From Bacillus_AB infantis_B (GTDB taxonomy: Bacteria > Bacillota > Bacilli > Bacillales > Cytobacillaceae), in assembly GCF_008180445.1 (NCBI RefSeq), contig NZ_VTER01000010.1, forward strand, positions 124,001-188,000: a DNA stretch of 64,000 nucleotides, read 5' to 3'. The stretch's first letter is position 1. Every line of letters starts with the position of its first letter. Below the pieces are notes generated by a model that was given only the letters and a program-made list of their open reading frames with translations, was not told where the DNA came from and made no database searches. Positions 1-8,303 of the stretch are shown piece by piece. Position numbers and translations under genes: made by a program.

Positions 1-361
1 GTTCTTAACCAGTTCTGAGAAGACTGCCGATGACCAGATCAAATCTCTTTCCAAGATCATGCAGACAGATAATCTGCCGGTGCCAAAGTCCTGGGAAACA
101 GAAGTTACTATATCAGCGGAATCGCCTTTTTCCGATAAATTGATCATGTATCATATGGGATTCTTATTTCAATCGGCCCAAAACTACCATGGTGCAGGCC
201 TGGCATCATCAATGAGAACTGACCTGGTCACTACATACGAAGCAACCATTCTGCAGAACCTGGTGATCACAAAAAACTGGTTTGATATTATGGTGAAAAA
301 TAAGTGGCTTGAACAGCCTCCGCTGGCCCCGAATAGAGCAGAAGTGGCGAAAAGGAGATAG
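1..361 (+). CDS. DUF3231 family protein, C-terminal part (5' end outside window)
   Basis: The reading frame is open from the left edge of the window, and an internal Met at 59 is unlikely to be the start. The C-terminal sequence (MGFLFQSAQNYHGAGLASS, then MVKNKWLEQPP) matches what I remember of DUF3231 proteins, Bacillus proteins of about 330 residues made of two helical bundle repeats. About 120 residues are present, so roughly the last third of the gene. The function of the family is not established. A hairpin follows directly after the stop. The family call is from memory and moderately sure. Confidence 0.6.
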   Translation, partial: FLTSSEKTADDQIKSLSKIMQTDNLPVPKSWETEVTISAESPFSDKLIMYHMGFLFQSAQNYHGAGLASSMRTDLVTTYEATILQNLVITKNWFDIMVKNKWLEQPPLAPNRAEVAKRR

Positions 362-367
362 CATAGC

Positions 368-395
368 ATGCCCTACTATCAGATAGGGCATTTTG
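368..395 (+). terminator. Rho-independent terminator after DUF3231 gene
   Basis: Perfect 8-bp arms ATGCCCTA (368-375) and TAGGGCAT (384-391) enclose an 8-nt loop and run into a short T-run seven bases after the stop codon. Confidence 0.6.
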
Positions 396-841
396 CTGTT
401 GAAAGCAGCTTATGCAGCCTGAATTGCGATGGGGAAAAGAAGTAAGCCTGGCGATGCTGCGGTGAGATTCGGCGGGTTTGCCCTTTTGCAATATGTGCGA
501 GTACACACTGATCTTGATGCCGGGCCTCCATTTTTTCGCAAAGCTTTAAGCGATTGGGGCCCGGCATTTCTATGTATAAACCCGAATAATAGATTCTATT
601 GGAGAACCGGCATTAAAAAACCCTATAAGGAATCCAATGATCAAGATTGAAGCAGGACTTATCCGCATTACCACTTTAAGACTCATTTTTTCCTTATTTT
701 ACCTTTCTGCAATCTGAAGTAACGGCCATCATGTTTTTCTATATGAAATGAGTCCAAATCATTATCTGAAGCCAATCTATTTCTATAACGCCCATTAATT
801 TGGTAAACTTTCCGGTATGTGATAAGTGAAAAATATGCCAA
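396..841. other. Intergenic stretch without a convincing gene
   Basis: Short open frames exist on both strands (for example 429-650 plus) but none has a ribosome binding site or recognisable sequence. The only clear structure is an inverted repeat ATGCCGGGCC (517-526) / GGCCCGGCAT (558-567) around a 31-nt loop that itself contains a small hairpin. Confidence 0.5.
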
Positions 842-2659
842 TTGGAGAAGGTGATTGAGATTCAACCAGATTTTACTTTAATGAGCATTGTTATTGTGAT
901 TGTACTCGGTATGTTTTCGCAGTGGCTTGCGTGGCGGATTCAGTGGCCATCCATCGTAATCATGACGGTTGCCGGGCTTTTAATCGGCCCGGTGTTGGGT
1001 CTGGTCAATCCGCAGGAAGGGCTGGGGGAGCTGTACAGCCCGATTATCTCTCTTGCTGTTGCACTGATCTTATTTGAGGGCAGTACGAGCCTTGATATCC
1101 GCGAGCTGAAAGGCATTTCCAAGTCTGTTTTTCGCATTGTAACACTTGGAGCACTCATTGCCTGGATCGGCGGTTCTTTAGCAGCCCACTATATTGCCGG
1201 GCTGGATCTTGAAATTTCCTTTATCATCGGCGGATTATTTGTAGTGACCGGGCCTACAGTCATCATCCCGTTGCTCAGGCAGGCAAAATTATCAGCCCGG
1301 GTCTCTTCGGTTCTGAAGTGGGAAGGAATCATTGTAGATCCGATTGGTCCTTTACTGGCCTTATTTGCTTATGAAATTATCAAAATTACCTTGGATGGAC
1401 CTTTTCAGTTTAAAGATTTCATTCCGTTTTTTATCGAGGCCCTCCTGGCGACTTTAATCGGTCTTGTAATAGGGCTGCTTGTCAGCTTCCTGGTGGGCAG
1501 AGGATTGTTCCCTGAATACTTGAAATCACCTCTGATCTTTTGCTTTGTCCTGATTTGCTTCGCGCTTGGCGAAGGAATCATGCATGAGACTGGGATGCTG
1601 GCTGTGACGGTAATGGGACTGACGCTCGCCCGGACGAAGAAGCATGTCCATTCAATCGGAAGCATCGGCCATTTTATGGAGAACATTTCGGTTATGCTGA
1701 CTTCTACTGTTTTTATTTTATTGACGGCCTCTTTGACAAGAGAGACGATTATGGACGTTTTCACGTGGCCGATCATTTTATTTGTCATCACTATGCTGTT
1801 TCTTATCAGGCCGGTGTCTATCTGGCTTTCCACAATCGGAACAGAACTGACACTGCAGGAAAAAACACTCGTGAGCTGGATTGCGCCGAGGGGAATCGTT
1901 GCCTTGACGGTTTCAGGGTATTTTGCCGCTTTATTAATAGAAGATGGCTATTCAAATGCAACGATACTCACGCCGCTCACCTTGGCCCTTGTTTTTATTA
2001 CGGTGTGCGCCCATGGCTTTTCCATCGGCCCGATTGCCCGGAAGCTGAAATTGGCAAATCCTGAGTCTTCAGGCGTCCTGATGGTGGGGGCGAGCAGTTT
2101 TGCGATTGCCTTCGCTAAGCATTTGAAGGAGATAAACGTTTCCGCCCTGATCACAGACACGTCCGCTGACCGGCTGTTCCTTGCAAAAAAGCTGGAAATT
2201 CCGACCTATCAGGGGGAGATTCTTTCAGAGCACAGCGATTTCGAAATAGACAAAAGCCCGTATAATTTCCTCCTGGCTATGAAAGGGGATGCAGCCTATA
2301 ACGCGCTTGTTTGCCAAACCTATCTTCCTGAATTCGGATATAACCATACCTTCTCGCTGCCGACAGCAGAAAGGAAAACCGAGCATAAGGAAATCTCCAC
2401 CGCGTTCAAAGCACATCTGCTGTTTGGAGAAGAAGCGACCTTTACTGAGCTGAACAGAATGGTCAATATCGGCTATAAACTGAAGACAATCGAAATTGAC
2501 AGCAAGCAGACAGTGGAAAAAGAAGAAACGGAAACGGACAGAATTCCGCTATGCGTAAAAAGAAAGAACGGCAGCCTTGTTTTTTTCACCTTCAGCGAAA
2601 AGCCTGTACTAAATGAGGGAGATTTGCTAGTGGTGTTAGAGCAGGGGGAGAAAGAATAA
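842..2659 (+). CDS. CPA1-type Na+(K+)/H+ antiporter with C-terminal TrkA-N domain
   Basis: A membrane antiporter of about 600 residues. Residues 12-400 are a run of some 12 hydrophobic segments typical of NhaP/CPA1 exchangers, including the family block GGLFVVTGPTVIIPLL. Residues about 410-540 form a soluble Rossmann-like TrkA-N (RCK) domain (VLMVGASSFAIAFAKHL) and the tail is TrkA-C-like. Such proteins exchange monovalent cations for protons and are gated by nucleotides bound to the RCK part. The start is unsure: the TTG at 842 has no good SD, the GTG at 851 is too close to GGAGAAGG (844-851), and the Met at 881 lies too far downstream. Substrate ion cannot be told from sequence. Confidence 0.85.
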   Translation: MEKVIEIQPDFTLMSIVIVIVLGMFSQWLAWRIQWPSIVIMTVAGLLIGPVLGLVNPQEGLGELYSPIISLAVALILFEGSTSLDIRELKGISKSVFRIVTLGALIAWIGGSLAAHYIAGLDLEISFIIGGLFVVTGPTVIIPLLRQAKLSARVSSVLKWEGIIVDPIGPLLALFAYEIIKITLDGPFQFKDFIPFFIEALLATLIGLVIGLLVSFLVGRGLFPEYLKSPLIFCFVLICFALGEGIMHETGMLAVTVMGLTLARTKKHVHSIGSIGHFMENISVMLTSTVFILLTASLTRETIMDVFTWPIILFVITMLFLIRPVSIWLSTIGTELTLQEKTLVSWIAPRGIVALTVSGYFAALLIEDGYSNATILTPLTLALVFITVCAHGFSIGPIARKLKLANPESSGVLMVGASSFAIAFAKHLKEINVSALITDTSADRLFLAKKLEIPTYQGEILSEHSDFEIDKSPYNFLLAMKGDAAYNALVCQTYLPEFGYNHTFSLPTAERKTEHKEISTAFKAHLLFGEEATFTELNRMVNIGYKLKTIEIDSKQTVEKEETETDRIPLCVKRKNGSLVFFTFSEKPVLNEGDLLVVLEQGEKE

Positions 2660-2663
2660 ATAT

Positions 2664-2718
2664 AGGTGCCTGACCCATTCTGAGCTGTAAAGCAGCGTGG
2701 GCCAGGCACCTTTCCTGT
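2664..2718. terminator. Bidirectional terminator between antiporter and ABC operon
   Basis: Arms AGGTGCCTG (2664-2672) and its near complement ending CAGGCACCT (2703-2711), followed by a T-rich stretch. It lies between convergent genes. The AGGTGCCTG stem recurs near 5004, 17969 and 21471, so it is itself a small repeat family. Confidence 0.6.
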
Positions 2719-2732
2719 TTTTTCAGCAGCAA

Positions 2733-3428
2733 TCAGACCAGGGTTTCAGCACATTCTCTTTTGTTCAAAGTAATCTTTCCCTTTGATAGCTTGATCGTAA
2801 TGTCAGATTTCTCAGCAATATTCTGGTCATGGGTTACAACAATCACACATTTCCCTTCGTTATGAGCCAAGTCCTTCAGCAGGTTCACAATTTCGTTTGC
2901 TGTGTTTTCATCCAGATTTCCTGTCGGTTCATCGGCCACAATCAGATCAGCTTCGCAGCAGAGTGCCCGGGCAATCGAGACACGCTGCTGCTGGCCGCCG
3001 CTTAGTGTCAGCACTTTCTGCTGTGCCTGCCTGCTGGAGATGCCGACACGCTCCAGCATATTCAATGCGAATTCTTTTTTATTCTTATGGCTTGCCCCTG
3101 TGATTTCCATTGCCGTCATCACGTTTTGGAGCCCTGTCATATAGGGAAGCAGATTGTAAGATTGAAAAACAATGGATACATACTTATTGCGGAATTTCGT
3201 AAGCCCGATTTTCTTTATATCCTTCCCCTCATATACTACCGCTCCCTCTTTGGGAACATCCAGGGCGCTGGCGAGCGCAAGGAACGTCGTTTTTCCTGAA
3301 CCGGATGGGCCGATGATTGTGTAAAAAGCCCCGCTCTCAAAGCTGACATTGATATTGTCAAGGATCATATGCTTTTTATTCTCTTGCTTGTACCAATAAC
3401 TAATGTTTTCAAATTTGAGTAAAGTCAT
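2733..3428 (-). CDS. ABC transporter ATP-binding protein (MacB/LolD type)
   Basis: A 231-residue ATPase subunit for the permease encoded just upstream. Visible motifs: Walker A GPSGSGKTT at 40-48, Q-loop FQSYN near 89, signature LSGGQQQ at 142-148, Walker B LIVADEP near 162-168 and the H-loop histidine at 200. The short length and N-terminal pattern fit the MacB/LolD/FtsE class, which powers mechanotransmission exporters rather than channels. The gap to the permease gene is 14 bases with an AGAGGGGGG ribosome binding site, so the two are one operon. Possible roles are export of peptides or lipophilic compounds; the substrate is unknown. Confidence 0.9.
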   Translation of the reverse strand: MTLLKFENISYWYKQENKKHMILDNINVSFESGAFYTIIGPSGSGKTTFLALASALDVPKEGAVVYEGKDIKKIGLTKFRNKYVSIVFQSYNLLPYMTGLQNVMTAMEITGASHKNKKEFALNMLERVGISSRQAQQKVLTLSGGQQQRVSIARALCCEADLIVADEPTGNLDENTANEIVNLLKDLAHNEGKCVIVVTHDQNIAEKSDITIKLSKGKITLNKRECAETLV

Positions 3429-3442
3429 TTTGTTTCCCCCCT

Positions 3443-4906
3443 CTAATCCTGTCTGCTCAATATCGTTTTAGGCTGAAGGCGCAAAACCGTTAAGGATGGC
3501 AGCAGGGCAGAAAGGACAGCAATCAGAATGCCAATCATTGCAAGCATGGCAAGATCGTCTGCTGTGACGCTTACGTCCAATTCCTGAATGGTTTCAGCCT
3601 GCTCTGATTGCAATCCGGGCATACCCGGCATTCCGCCGCCAAAGCGCATTCCCCCGCCGCGGAAGGATTCAGGCTCTGAGGTTTCCGCAGCTGACTGCAA
3701 TTCCTGATTCAATAGCTGGTCGCTCACTTCTTTGGCCACGATATTGCCGCTGAAAGTAGCAATTCCGAGGGAAAGCGCCGCAACGAGAAGAATCTCAGCG
3801 ATGAACTGGCCGGCCATTTTCCAGCGCCGTTCACCAATTGCCAAAAGGACGCCCATCTCATATTTGCGTTCACGGATCGACATCATGACAATCAGTCCCA
3901 AAATGATGGCACCTGCAATAGAGACAAGATAAACAATATTATTTGAAAAGCTTGCTACGTTCTCGATCGGCCCGACCATCTGCTGGTACAGCTGATCATT
4001 TGCATCAAGTTTAAAGGTTTCAAAATCAATGCTGCTCTCCTTTTTCGCCTGTGCGACAAAGCTTTCCATATCAGCGGGATCATCAATATAGTAAGTGGCA
4101 CTGTCAATGGTCCCCTCATAGCCGCTGCCTTTCAGTGCAGCAGCATTAGTATAAGGCACATACAGCTTGTTATATGGAATCATGGCGGTAAAGTCCATGC
4201 CCTGGTCAGAGCCTGTGGAAGCTGTTTGATAGATACCTTTGATTTGGAGATCGAGTGTGGCCGAATCATCTCTTGGATTGGCCACTGTAATGGAGTCGCC
4301 CACCTTCAGTCCGTTTTCTTCTGCAAGAGTCTGTTCAATGAGGACAACGTTTTTTCCCAGGTCGTCTTCCGTAAGATGTTCACCCTGGATGATAGAAGCA
4401 GTCCCGTCGATGAATTCCGCAGTGGAATCAGTAAAGCTTACTCCCTGAAGGCTGACGTCTCCCTGGGCCATCCCGCCGCCCATCCTGCCGCCCGGAGCAG
4501 CTGATTCTGCGGTGCCTTCTTCTGTTGTTCCTGACTCATTATTTGTGATTGGTTCAAAGCTTGAAGCAAGGGCTGTAGTAGAAGAATAAAAATTATAGCC
4601 TTTGATTTGTTCATATGAGCTCAGTTCCTCTGCTGCTTCCGCAGGAATCGGGGCAGACTGGAATCGCATGCGCTCTCCGTTTGTCTGCTGGGACTGCATC
4701 TGCTCGCGCATCTTTTCCATATCGACCTGCAGGGTGACATTGGCGCCAAGCTTCTGCCTGGCAAGGTCTCCCGATTTTTTGGCGGCCGTCTGAATGGATA
4801 GGCCGGCCAGGACCAGGACGCAAATGACCGTAAAAACAAAAATTTGCAGCAGGCTTTTACCTTTCCTGGCTTTCACGCTTAAAAAAGATCTTTTTAAAAA
4901 GTTCAT
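3443..4906 (-). CDS. MacB/FtsX-family ABC transporter permease
   Basis: A 487-residue permease with one N-terminal membrane segment (about 18-38), a large external domain (about 40-320) and three C-terminal segments (about 325-345, 370-392, 445-470), the classic MacB/FtsX topology. It pairs with the ATPase immediately downstream. Odd features are Met/Gly-rich, low-complexity stretches: a GGRMGGGMAQ block in the external domain and a GGGMRFGGGMPGMPG block in the loop before the last membrane segment. These are not part of the family core. The substrate is unknown. Confidence 0.85.
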   Translation of the reverse strand: MNFLKRSFLSVKARKGKSLLQIFVFTVICVLVLAGLSIQTAAKKSGDLARQKLGANVTLQVDMEKMREQMQSQQTNGERMRFQSAPIPAEAAEELSSYEQIKGYNFYSSTTALASSFEPITNNESGTTEEGTAESAAPGGRMGGGMAQGDVSLQGVSFTDSTAEFIDGTASIIQGEHLTEDDLGKNVVLIEQTLAEENGLKVGDSITVANPRDDSATLDLQIKGIYQTASTGSDQGMDFTAMIPYNKLYVPYTNAAALKGSGYEGTIDSATYYIDDPADMESFVAQAKKESSIDFETFKLDANDQLYQQMVGPIENVASFSNNIVYLVSIAGAIILGLIVMMSIRERKYEMGVLLAIGERRWKMAGQFIAEILLVAALSLGIATFSGNIVAKEVSDQLLNQELQSAAETSEPESFRGGGMRFGGGMPGMPGLQSEQAETIQELDVSVTADDLAMLAMIGILIAVLSALLPSLTVLRLQPKTILSRQD

Positions 4907-5003
4907 ACATTCTCTCCTTTAGCCAAATTGGGTACAAGGCTAATCTTAAGAGGAAATTACGGCAAAAATGTGAACGAATTATTTCTTAAAAGGGAATAAA
5001 AAT

Positions 5004-5045
5004 AGATGCCTGGACCCGTATTGTACAGCAGCGGGGAAGGCACCT
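5004..5045 (-). terminator. Terminator of the DinB operon
   Basis: On the minus strand AGGTGCCT (5045-5038) pairs, with one G-U, with AGGCATCT (5011-5004), followed by a T-rich tail just after the small membrane protein gene. Confidence 0.55.
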
Positions 5046-5048
5046 GTT

Positions 5049-5480
5049 TTATTTCCGTTTCTTAAGGTAGAAAGCAATAGCGATGGCAGCTGCCAGCAAT
5101 AGAAGGGTGAGGAGGACATAAGGAACCACATCCATCCAATGAGAAGGCGCCTCATGGGCAAAGACTGCTTTTTGCCATGCACTGTCTGCAATTTCAACAG
5201 CTATGCCCTCGTCAGTTGGCAGATCCTTTATCTCAAAATACTTTGTGCCGATCTGATATTCATTGGAAGCATTCCCATAGTAATCTCCCGTCATGTCATC
5301 AGGCCGGGTTTCTACTTCGCCAATATTTTCTCCGATTTGGCTCTCCGGCACGTTCTCATCTGTCACTTCATAAACATTTCCATCCCAGACGACGAAAGGG
5401 TAGGCCCAGCTTAATGCCTGGGCCGAAGCTGCGAAAATAATTAAAACGAATGGGAAAAAGAGCAGAGATCTTTTCATCAT
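5049..5480 (-). CDS. Small secreted, C-terminally anchored membrane protein
   Basis: A 143-residue protein of unknown function. The start MMKRSLLFF gives a clear signal peptide (about 1-22, ending near AQA), then an external domain of about 90 residues rich in acidic and aromatic residues, a single membrane segment near 118-138 and a KKRK tail, so the domain would lie outside the cell. The frame stays open upstream to 5690, but that part has a different composition and overlaps the DinB gene. The ATG at 5480 overlaps the DinB stop codon by one base (TGATG), which points to translational coupling. I recognise no family. Confidence 0.75.
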   Translation of the reverse strand: MMKRSLLFFPFVLIIFAASAQALSWAYPFVVWDGNVYEVTDENVPESQIGENIGEVETRPDDMTGDYYGNASNEYQIGTKYFEIKDLPTDEGIAVEIADSAWQKAVFAHEAPSHWMDVVPYVLLTLLLLAAAIAIAFYLKKRK

Positions 5481-5983
5481 CACATCTGCGGCGCTTCCAT
5501 CCCCATCATGGCCCATTCCTCTTTGGCTGGGCCATAGACACCAGGAACCGTTAACCCTGCCTGACGCATAAGGATAGTCATTTGCCCGCGATGGTGAATT
5601 TGGTGCTGGATAATGAAGAATAACAGCTGGCCGTTTGACATTCTTTGGCCGAAGAAGTCTTTTTCTTCGCGGAGAGTTTGGTCTGTCCACTGCTCCTTGA
5701 CTGCATGAGCGAGAGCGCTGCTCGCTTTTTGGTAGATGTCGGAAATGAATTTGGCTGATTGGGGGACCGGATAGTCTTTGGCAGGGGCCTCAAAAGCCAG
5801 GCCGGTTTGAGAGGCGAGTACACCGATGGCTGTTGCCGTATGCCAGGCAATCCTTCCCAGTGTCCAGTTCTGGGCTGTGACCTCCTGGGACAGGGATTCA
5901 TCTGTCAGCTGGTCGAGGACCTTCTGTGTTGTATGTACTTCATAGTTCCATAGCTTTAAAAAACCATCCAATGTCTGAAACAT
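5480..5983 (-). CDS. DinB/YfiT-like putative metal-dependent enzyme
   Basis: A four-helix-bundle protein of the DinB superfamily, many members of which bind Ni or Zn through three histidines and act as thiol transferases or hydrolases. Candidate ligands are a His in the RIAWHTAT block and the two spaced histidines in QHQIHHRGQ. The frame extends to a TTG at 6004, but AAGGAGG lies inside that extension and places the true start at the ATG at 5983 (spacing 7), giving 167 residues. It is translationally coupled to the downstream membrane protein. Substrate unknown; two more DinB-type genes occur at 52.2 and 55.6 kb. Confidence 0.75.
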   Translation of the reverse strand: MFQTLDGFLKLWNYEVHTTQKVLDQLTDESLSQEVTAQNWTLGRIAWHTATAIGVLASQTGLAFEAPAKDYPVPQSAKFISDIYQKASSALAHAVKEQWTDQTLREEKDFFGQRMSNGQLLFFIIQHQIHHRGQMTILMRQAGLTVPGVYGPAKEEWAMMGMEAPQM

Positions 5984-6157
5984 CTTCATTCCTCCTTGCT
6001 TCAATTCTTCACCAATATATTCCCTGTGTGATGTGAATTACCTCTTTTTCTGCAAAAATAAATGGGGCAAATCTCGGGCCGGCAGACCGGAATAGCGGCC
6101 AGATGATTTTTTTGATATCAGGAGGGTATGCTATGCCAAAAGCCCTGTTTCCTGCAA

Positions 6158-6217
6158 TTTACAATCACTTAACAGAACATCACATGAAAATTAATACATC
6201 CTCATTATGCTGATAAT
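6158..6217 (+). promoter_or_regulatory. Pho box (PhoP site) and -10 of alkaline phosphatase
   Basis: Four TTAACA-like hexamers, TTTACA (6158), TTAACA (6169), TCACAT (6180) and TTAATA (6191), are spaced by exactly five bases. This is the layout of Bacillus PhoP boxes. A -10 GATAAT (6212-6217) follows 15 bases later and there is no -35, as expected for a PhoP-activated promoter. Confidence 0.75.
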
Positions 6218-6247
6218 TAGAAACTATCAATTAAAGGGGGATTTGAA

Positions 6248-7906
6248 ATGAAGAATCAGTGGAGGAATAAGGTTGCCGGGATTTCTGTGGCTGCAGCTGT
6301 TGCGTTTTCTTCTCTAGGATTTGCTGTAAACAATCACCTGGCTGAGGCAAAGGACAACAAGAAGAAAGAGCCTGCCAATGTCATCATGATGGTCATGGAC
6401 GGGACAAGCGCTGGGGCGACTAACCTGGCGAGATGGTACAAAGGCGGGAATCTGGCGATGGATGAGATCCTCATCGGGGGAGTGCGCACCCATTCCGCAG
6501 AATCGGCAATCACAGATTCTGCACCTGCTGCAACGGCTTTAGCAACAGGCAATAAAAGCAATGACAAGGTGATCGGGCTTCTGCCTGCACTGGTGAATAC
6601 ACCAGGCGTCGCTCCAGTCAGCAAGAAGGATGCCCACAGACCGGTGGCCAATGTGCTCGAGGGGGCAAAGCTGGCTGGAAAGTCGACAGGAATCATTTCC
6701 ACATCTGAAATTCAGCATGCAACACCTGCAGGATTTTCATCCCATGCGGCGCACCGCAGCAATTACCAGGACATTGCCGAGCAGCAGGTCTACCAGGATA
6801 TTGATGTAGTCCTTGGCGGAGGGAAAGAATCTCTGGCACCAGGTACAACCAAGAATGCCCGCGCAGATGGCGAGAATCTATTGAATGTGATCAGTCAAAA
6901 CGGCTATCAGTTTGTCGAAACACGGGATGCCCTTCTGAAATCAAAATCAAATAAAATCTGGGGTTCATTTGCTCCTTCCGCAATGGCCTATGACTTTGAC
7001 CGAAAAGCTGCAAAAAGCAGCCAGCCTTCCCTGGCGGACATGACGAAAAAAGCGATCACTACGCTGGACAAAAATAAAAACGGCTTCTTCCTGTTTGTTG
7101 AAGGAAGCAAGGTGGACTGGGCAGCACATGCCAATGACACCGTCGGAATTCTTAGTGATGTACTGGCATTTGATGATGCAGTGAAAGAAGCACTCGATTT
7201 TGCGAAAAAAGACGGCAACACAATGGTCATCGCAGTCAGTGACCACGGAAACAGCGGAATCACGATGGGGAATGTCAACACAAACAGCAACTACCCGGAA
7301 ATTCCTGTATCAGCTTATATCGATCCGCTGAAAAAAGCATCCCTGACACTTGAAGGGGCTTTAAGCCAACTGAAAGCAGACCGCTCAAACATGGAAAAAG
7401 TGGCCGGGCTGTACGGATTGGATAATCTGACAAAAGAAGAGCTCGATAAGCTGAAGGCGTCGGCAAACCTGCAGTCTGACATGGCCAAGATGCTCGCAAA
7501 CCGCGCGAATATCGGCTTTTCCACTGGCGGGCATACCGGTGAGGATGTATTCTTGTACGCATATGGACCATCAAGGCCTTTCGGATTGATCGATAACACT
7601 GATATTGCTAAAGCAATGGCAAAGCATATGGGCTTCAACCTGAAATCCGTGACAGACAAGCTGTTCGTCAATGCGAAAGAGTCGTTTGAGAAAAAAGGCT
7701 ACAAGACCCGCGTTGATGTAACAGATGCGAACAACCCGGTCTTTATCGCAGAAAAAAGTAAAACAAAGATTGAATTGCCTGTAAACAAAAATATCGCTCA
7801 TATCGTACAAAACAACAGGATTGTTACGAAAAAGCTCGATGGCGTCACGGTCTTTAACGGAAAAGATTTCTATGTTTCCGAAAAGGCTTTGAATCTGTCT
7901 AAATAA
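6248..7906 (+). CDS. Secreted alkaline phosphatase
   Basis: A 552-residue phosphomonoesterase that releases phosphate from organic esters outside the cell. A signal peptide covers about 1-35. Metal and catalytic elements are visible: MMVMDGTS with Asp51, the nucleophile Ser91 in TDSAPAATALATG, HATPAGFSSHAAHR, EGSKVDWAAHANDT, SDHGNSGI, and the late metal histidine in GGHTGEDVFLYAYGP. The C-terminal 90 residues extend beyond the core fold and may bind the envelope. AAGGGGG lies eight bases before the ATG. The upstream four-repeat Pho box indicates induction by phosphate starvation through PhoPR. Confidence 0.93.
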   Translation: MKNQWRNKVAGISVAAAVAFSSLGFAVNNHLAEAKDNKKKEPANVIMMVMDGTSAGATNLARWYKGGNLAMDEILIGGVRTHSAESAITDSAPAATALATGNKSNDKVIGLLPALVNTPGVAPVSKKDAHRPVANVLEGAKLAGKSTGIISTSEIQHATPAGFSSHAAHRSNYQDIAEQQVYQDIDVVLGGGKESLAPGTTKNARADGENLLNVISQNGYQFVETRDALLKSKSNKIWGSFAPSAMAYDFDRKAAKSSQPSLADMTKKAITTLDKNKNGFFLFVEGSKVDWAAHANDTVGILSDVLAFDDAVKEALDFAKKDGNTMVIAVSDHGNSGITMGNVNTNSNYPEIPVSAYIDPLKKASLTLEGALSQLKADRSNMEKVAGLYGLDNLTKEELDKLKASANLQSDMAKMLANRANIGFSTGGHTGEDVFLYAYGPSRPFGLIDNTDIAKAMAKHMGFNLKSVTDKLFVNAKESFEKKGYKTRVDVTDANNPVFIAEKSKTKIELPVNKNIAHIVQNNRIVTKKLDGVTVFNGKDFYVSEKALNLSK

Positions 7907-7915
7907 TGGTGTAAG

Positions 7916-7950
7916 AGGTGCTTCCCCCGAAGAAGCGCCTTTTTCTTTTT
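7916..7950 (+). terminator. Terminator of alkaline phosphatase
   Basis: AGGTGCTT (7916-7923) pairs with AAGCGCCT (7933-7940), one G-U, followed by a strong T-run. Confidence 0.8.
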
Positions 7951-7973
7951 GTAAGAGAAGGAAAACGGAACGG

Positions 7974-8002
7974 TTGACAAACGCTCCGTTCGCTACTATT
8001 AT
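7974..8002 (+). promoter_or_regulatory. Sigma-A promoter of the glycine riboswitch leader
   Basis: TTGACA (7974-7979) and TATTAT (7997-8002) with 17-bp spacing, about 70 bases upstream of the aptamer. Confidence 0.65.
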
Positions 8003-8071
8003 ATAAAAAATATTGCTGTATAATTTCATAACAAGCTATGAATGCCATGGGTCGTGCTGTGGCAGGAGCAG

Positions 8072-8137
8072 CTTCTGGAGAGACCGCGGGTATCCGCGGC
8101 GCCGAAGGGTTCACCATCTCAGGCAAAAGGACAGAAG
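8072..8137 (+). ncRNA. Glycine riboswitch (single aptamer)
   Basis: The conserved glycine aptamer core is present: GGAGAGACC after the P1 arm, GCGCCGAAGGG in the middle, and CTCAGGCAAAAGGACAG near the 3' end. P1 is formed by CTTCTG (8072-8077) and CAGAAG (8132-8137). Only one full aptamer is seen; a short TGCCA/TGGCA hairpin at 8043-8064 could be the ghost aptamer of a type-2 singlet. It precedes a terminator and a CycA-type transporter, so it senses the substrate of the gene it controls. Confidence 0.9.
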
Positions 8138-8201
8138 AGTATTGGATATACATTTGGCATGCCGTATGACGTGCCTTTATATTCGTTATTCTGATGATCA
8201 G

Positions 8202-8231
8202 GAGATTGGGGATGCCCCAGTCTCTTTTTTT
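8202..8231 (+). terminator. Riboswitch expression-platform terminator
   Basis: GAGATTGGGG (8202-8211) and CCCCAGTCTC (8215-8224) form a 10-bp stem with a 3-nt loop followed by seven T. It lies between the aptamer and the permease gene. A second small hairpin, GGGGT/ACCCC (8269-8281) plus TTTT, lies just before the SD. Confidence 0.85.
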
Positions 8232-8303
8232 ATTTTACTAAAGCTTTATGTTCAGCACTTCACATCAGGGGGTCAGACCCCATTTTAAGAGGAGGAATCA
8301 GGA

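Noticed and set aside
429..650. 73-codon open frame on the plus strand
   Set aside because: No ribosome binding site, biased composition, and it runs through a GC-rich inverted repeat; no resemblance to a known protein.
683..865. 60-codon frame on the minus strand next to the antiporter start
   Set aside because: No SD and its start lies inside the antiporter's initiation region; probably chance.
5481..5690. N-terminal extension of the small secreted protein to 213 residues
   Set aside because: The extension overlaps the DinB gene, is Arg/Pro-rich shadow sequence, and hides the signal peptide that starts at 5480.
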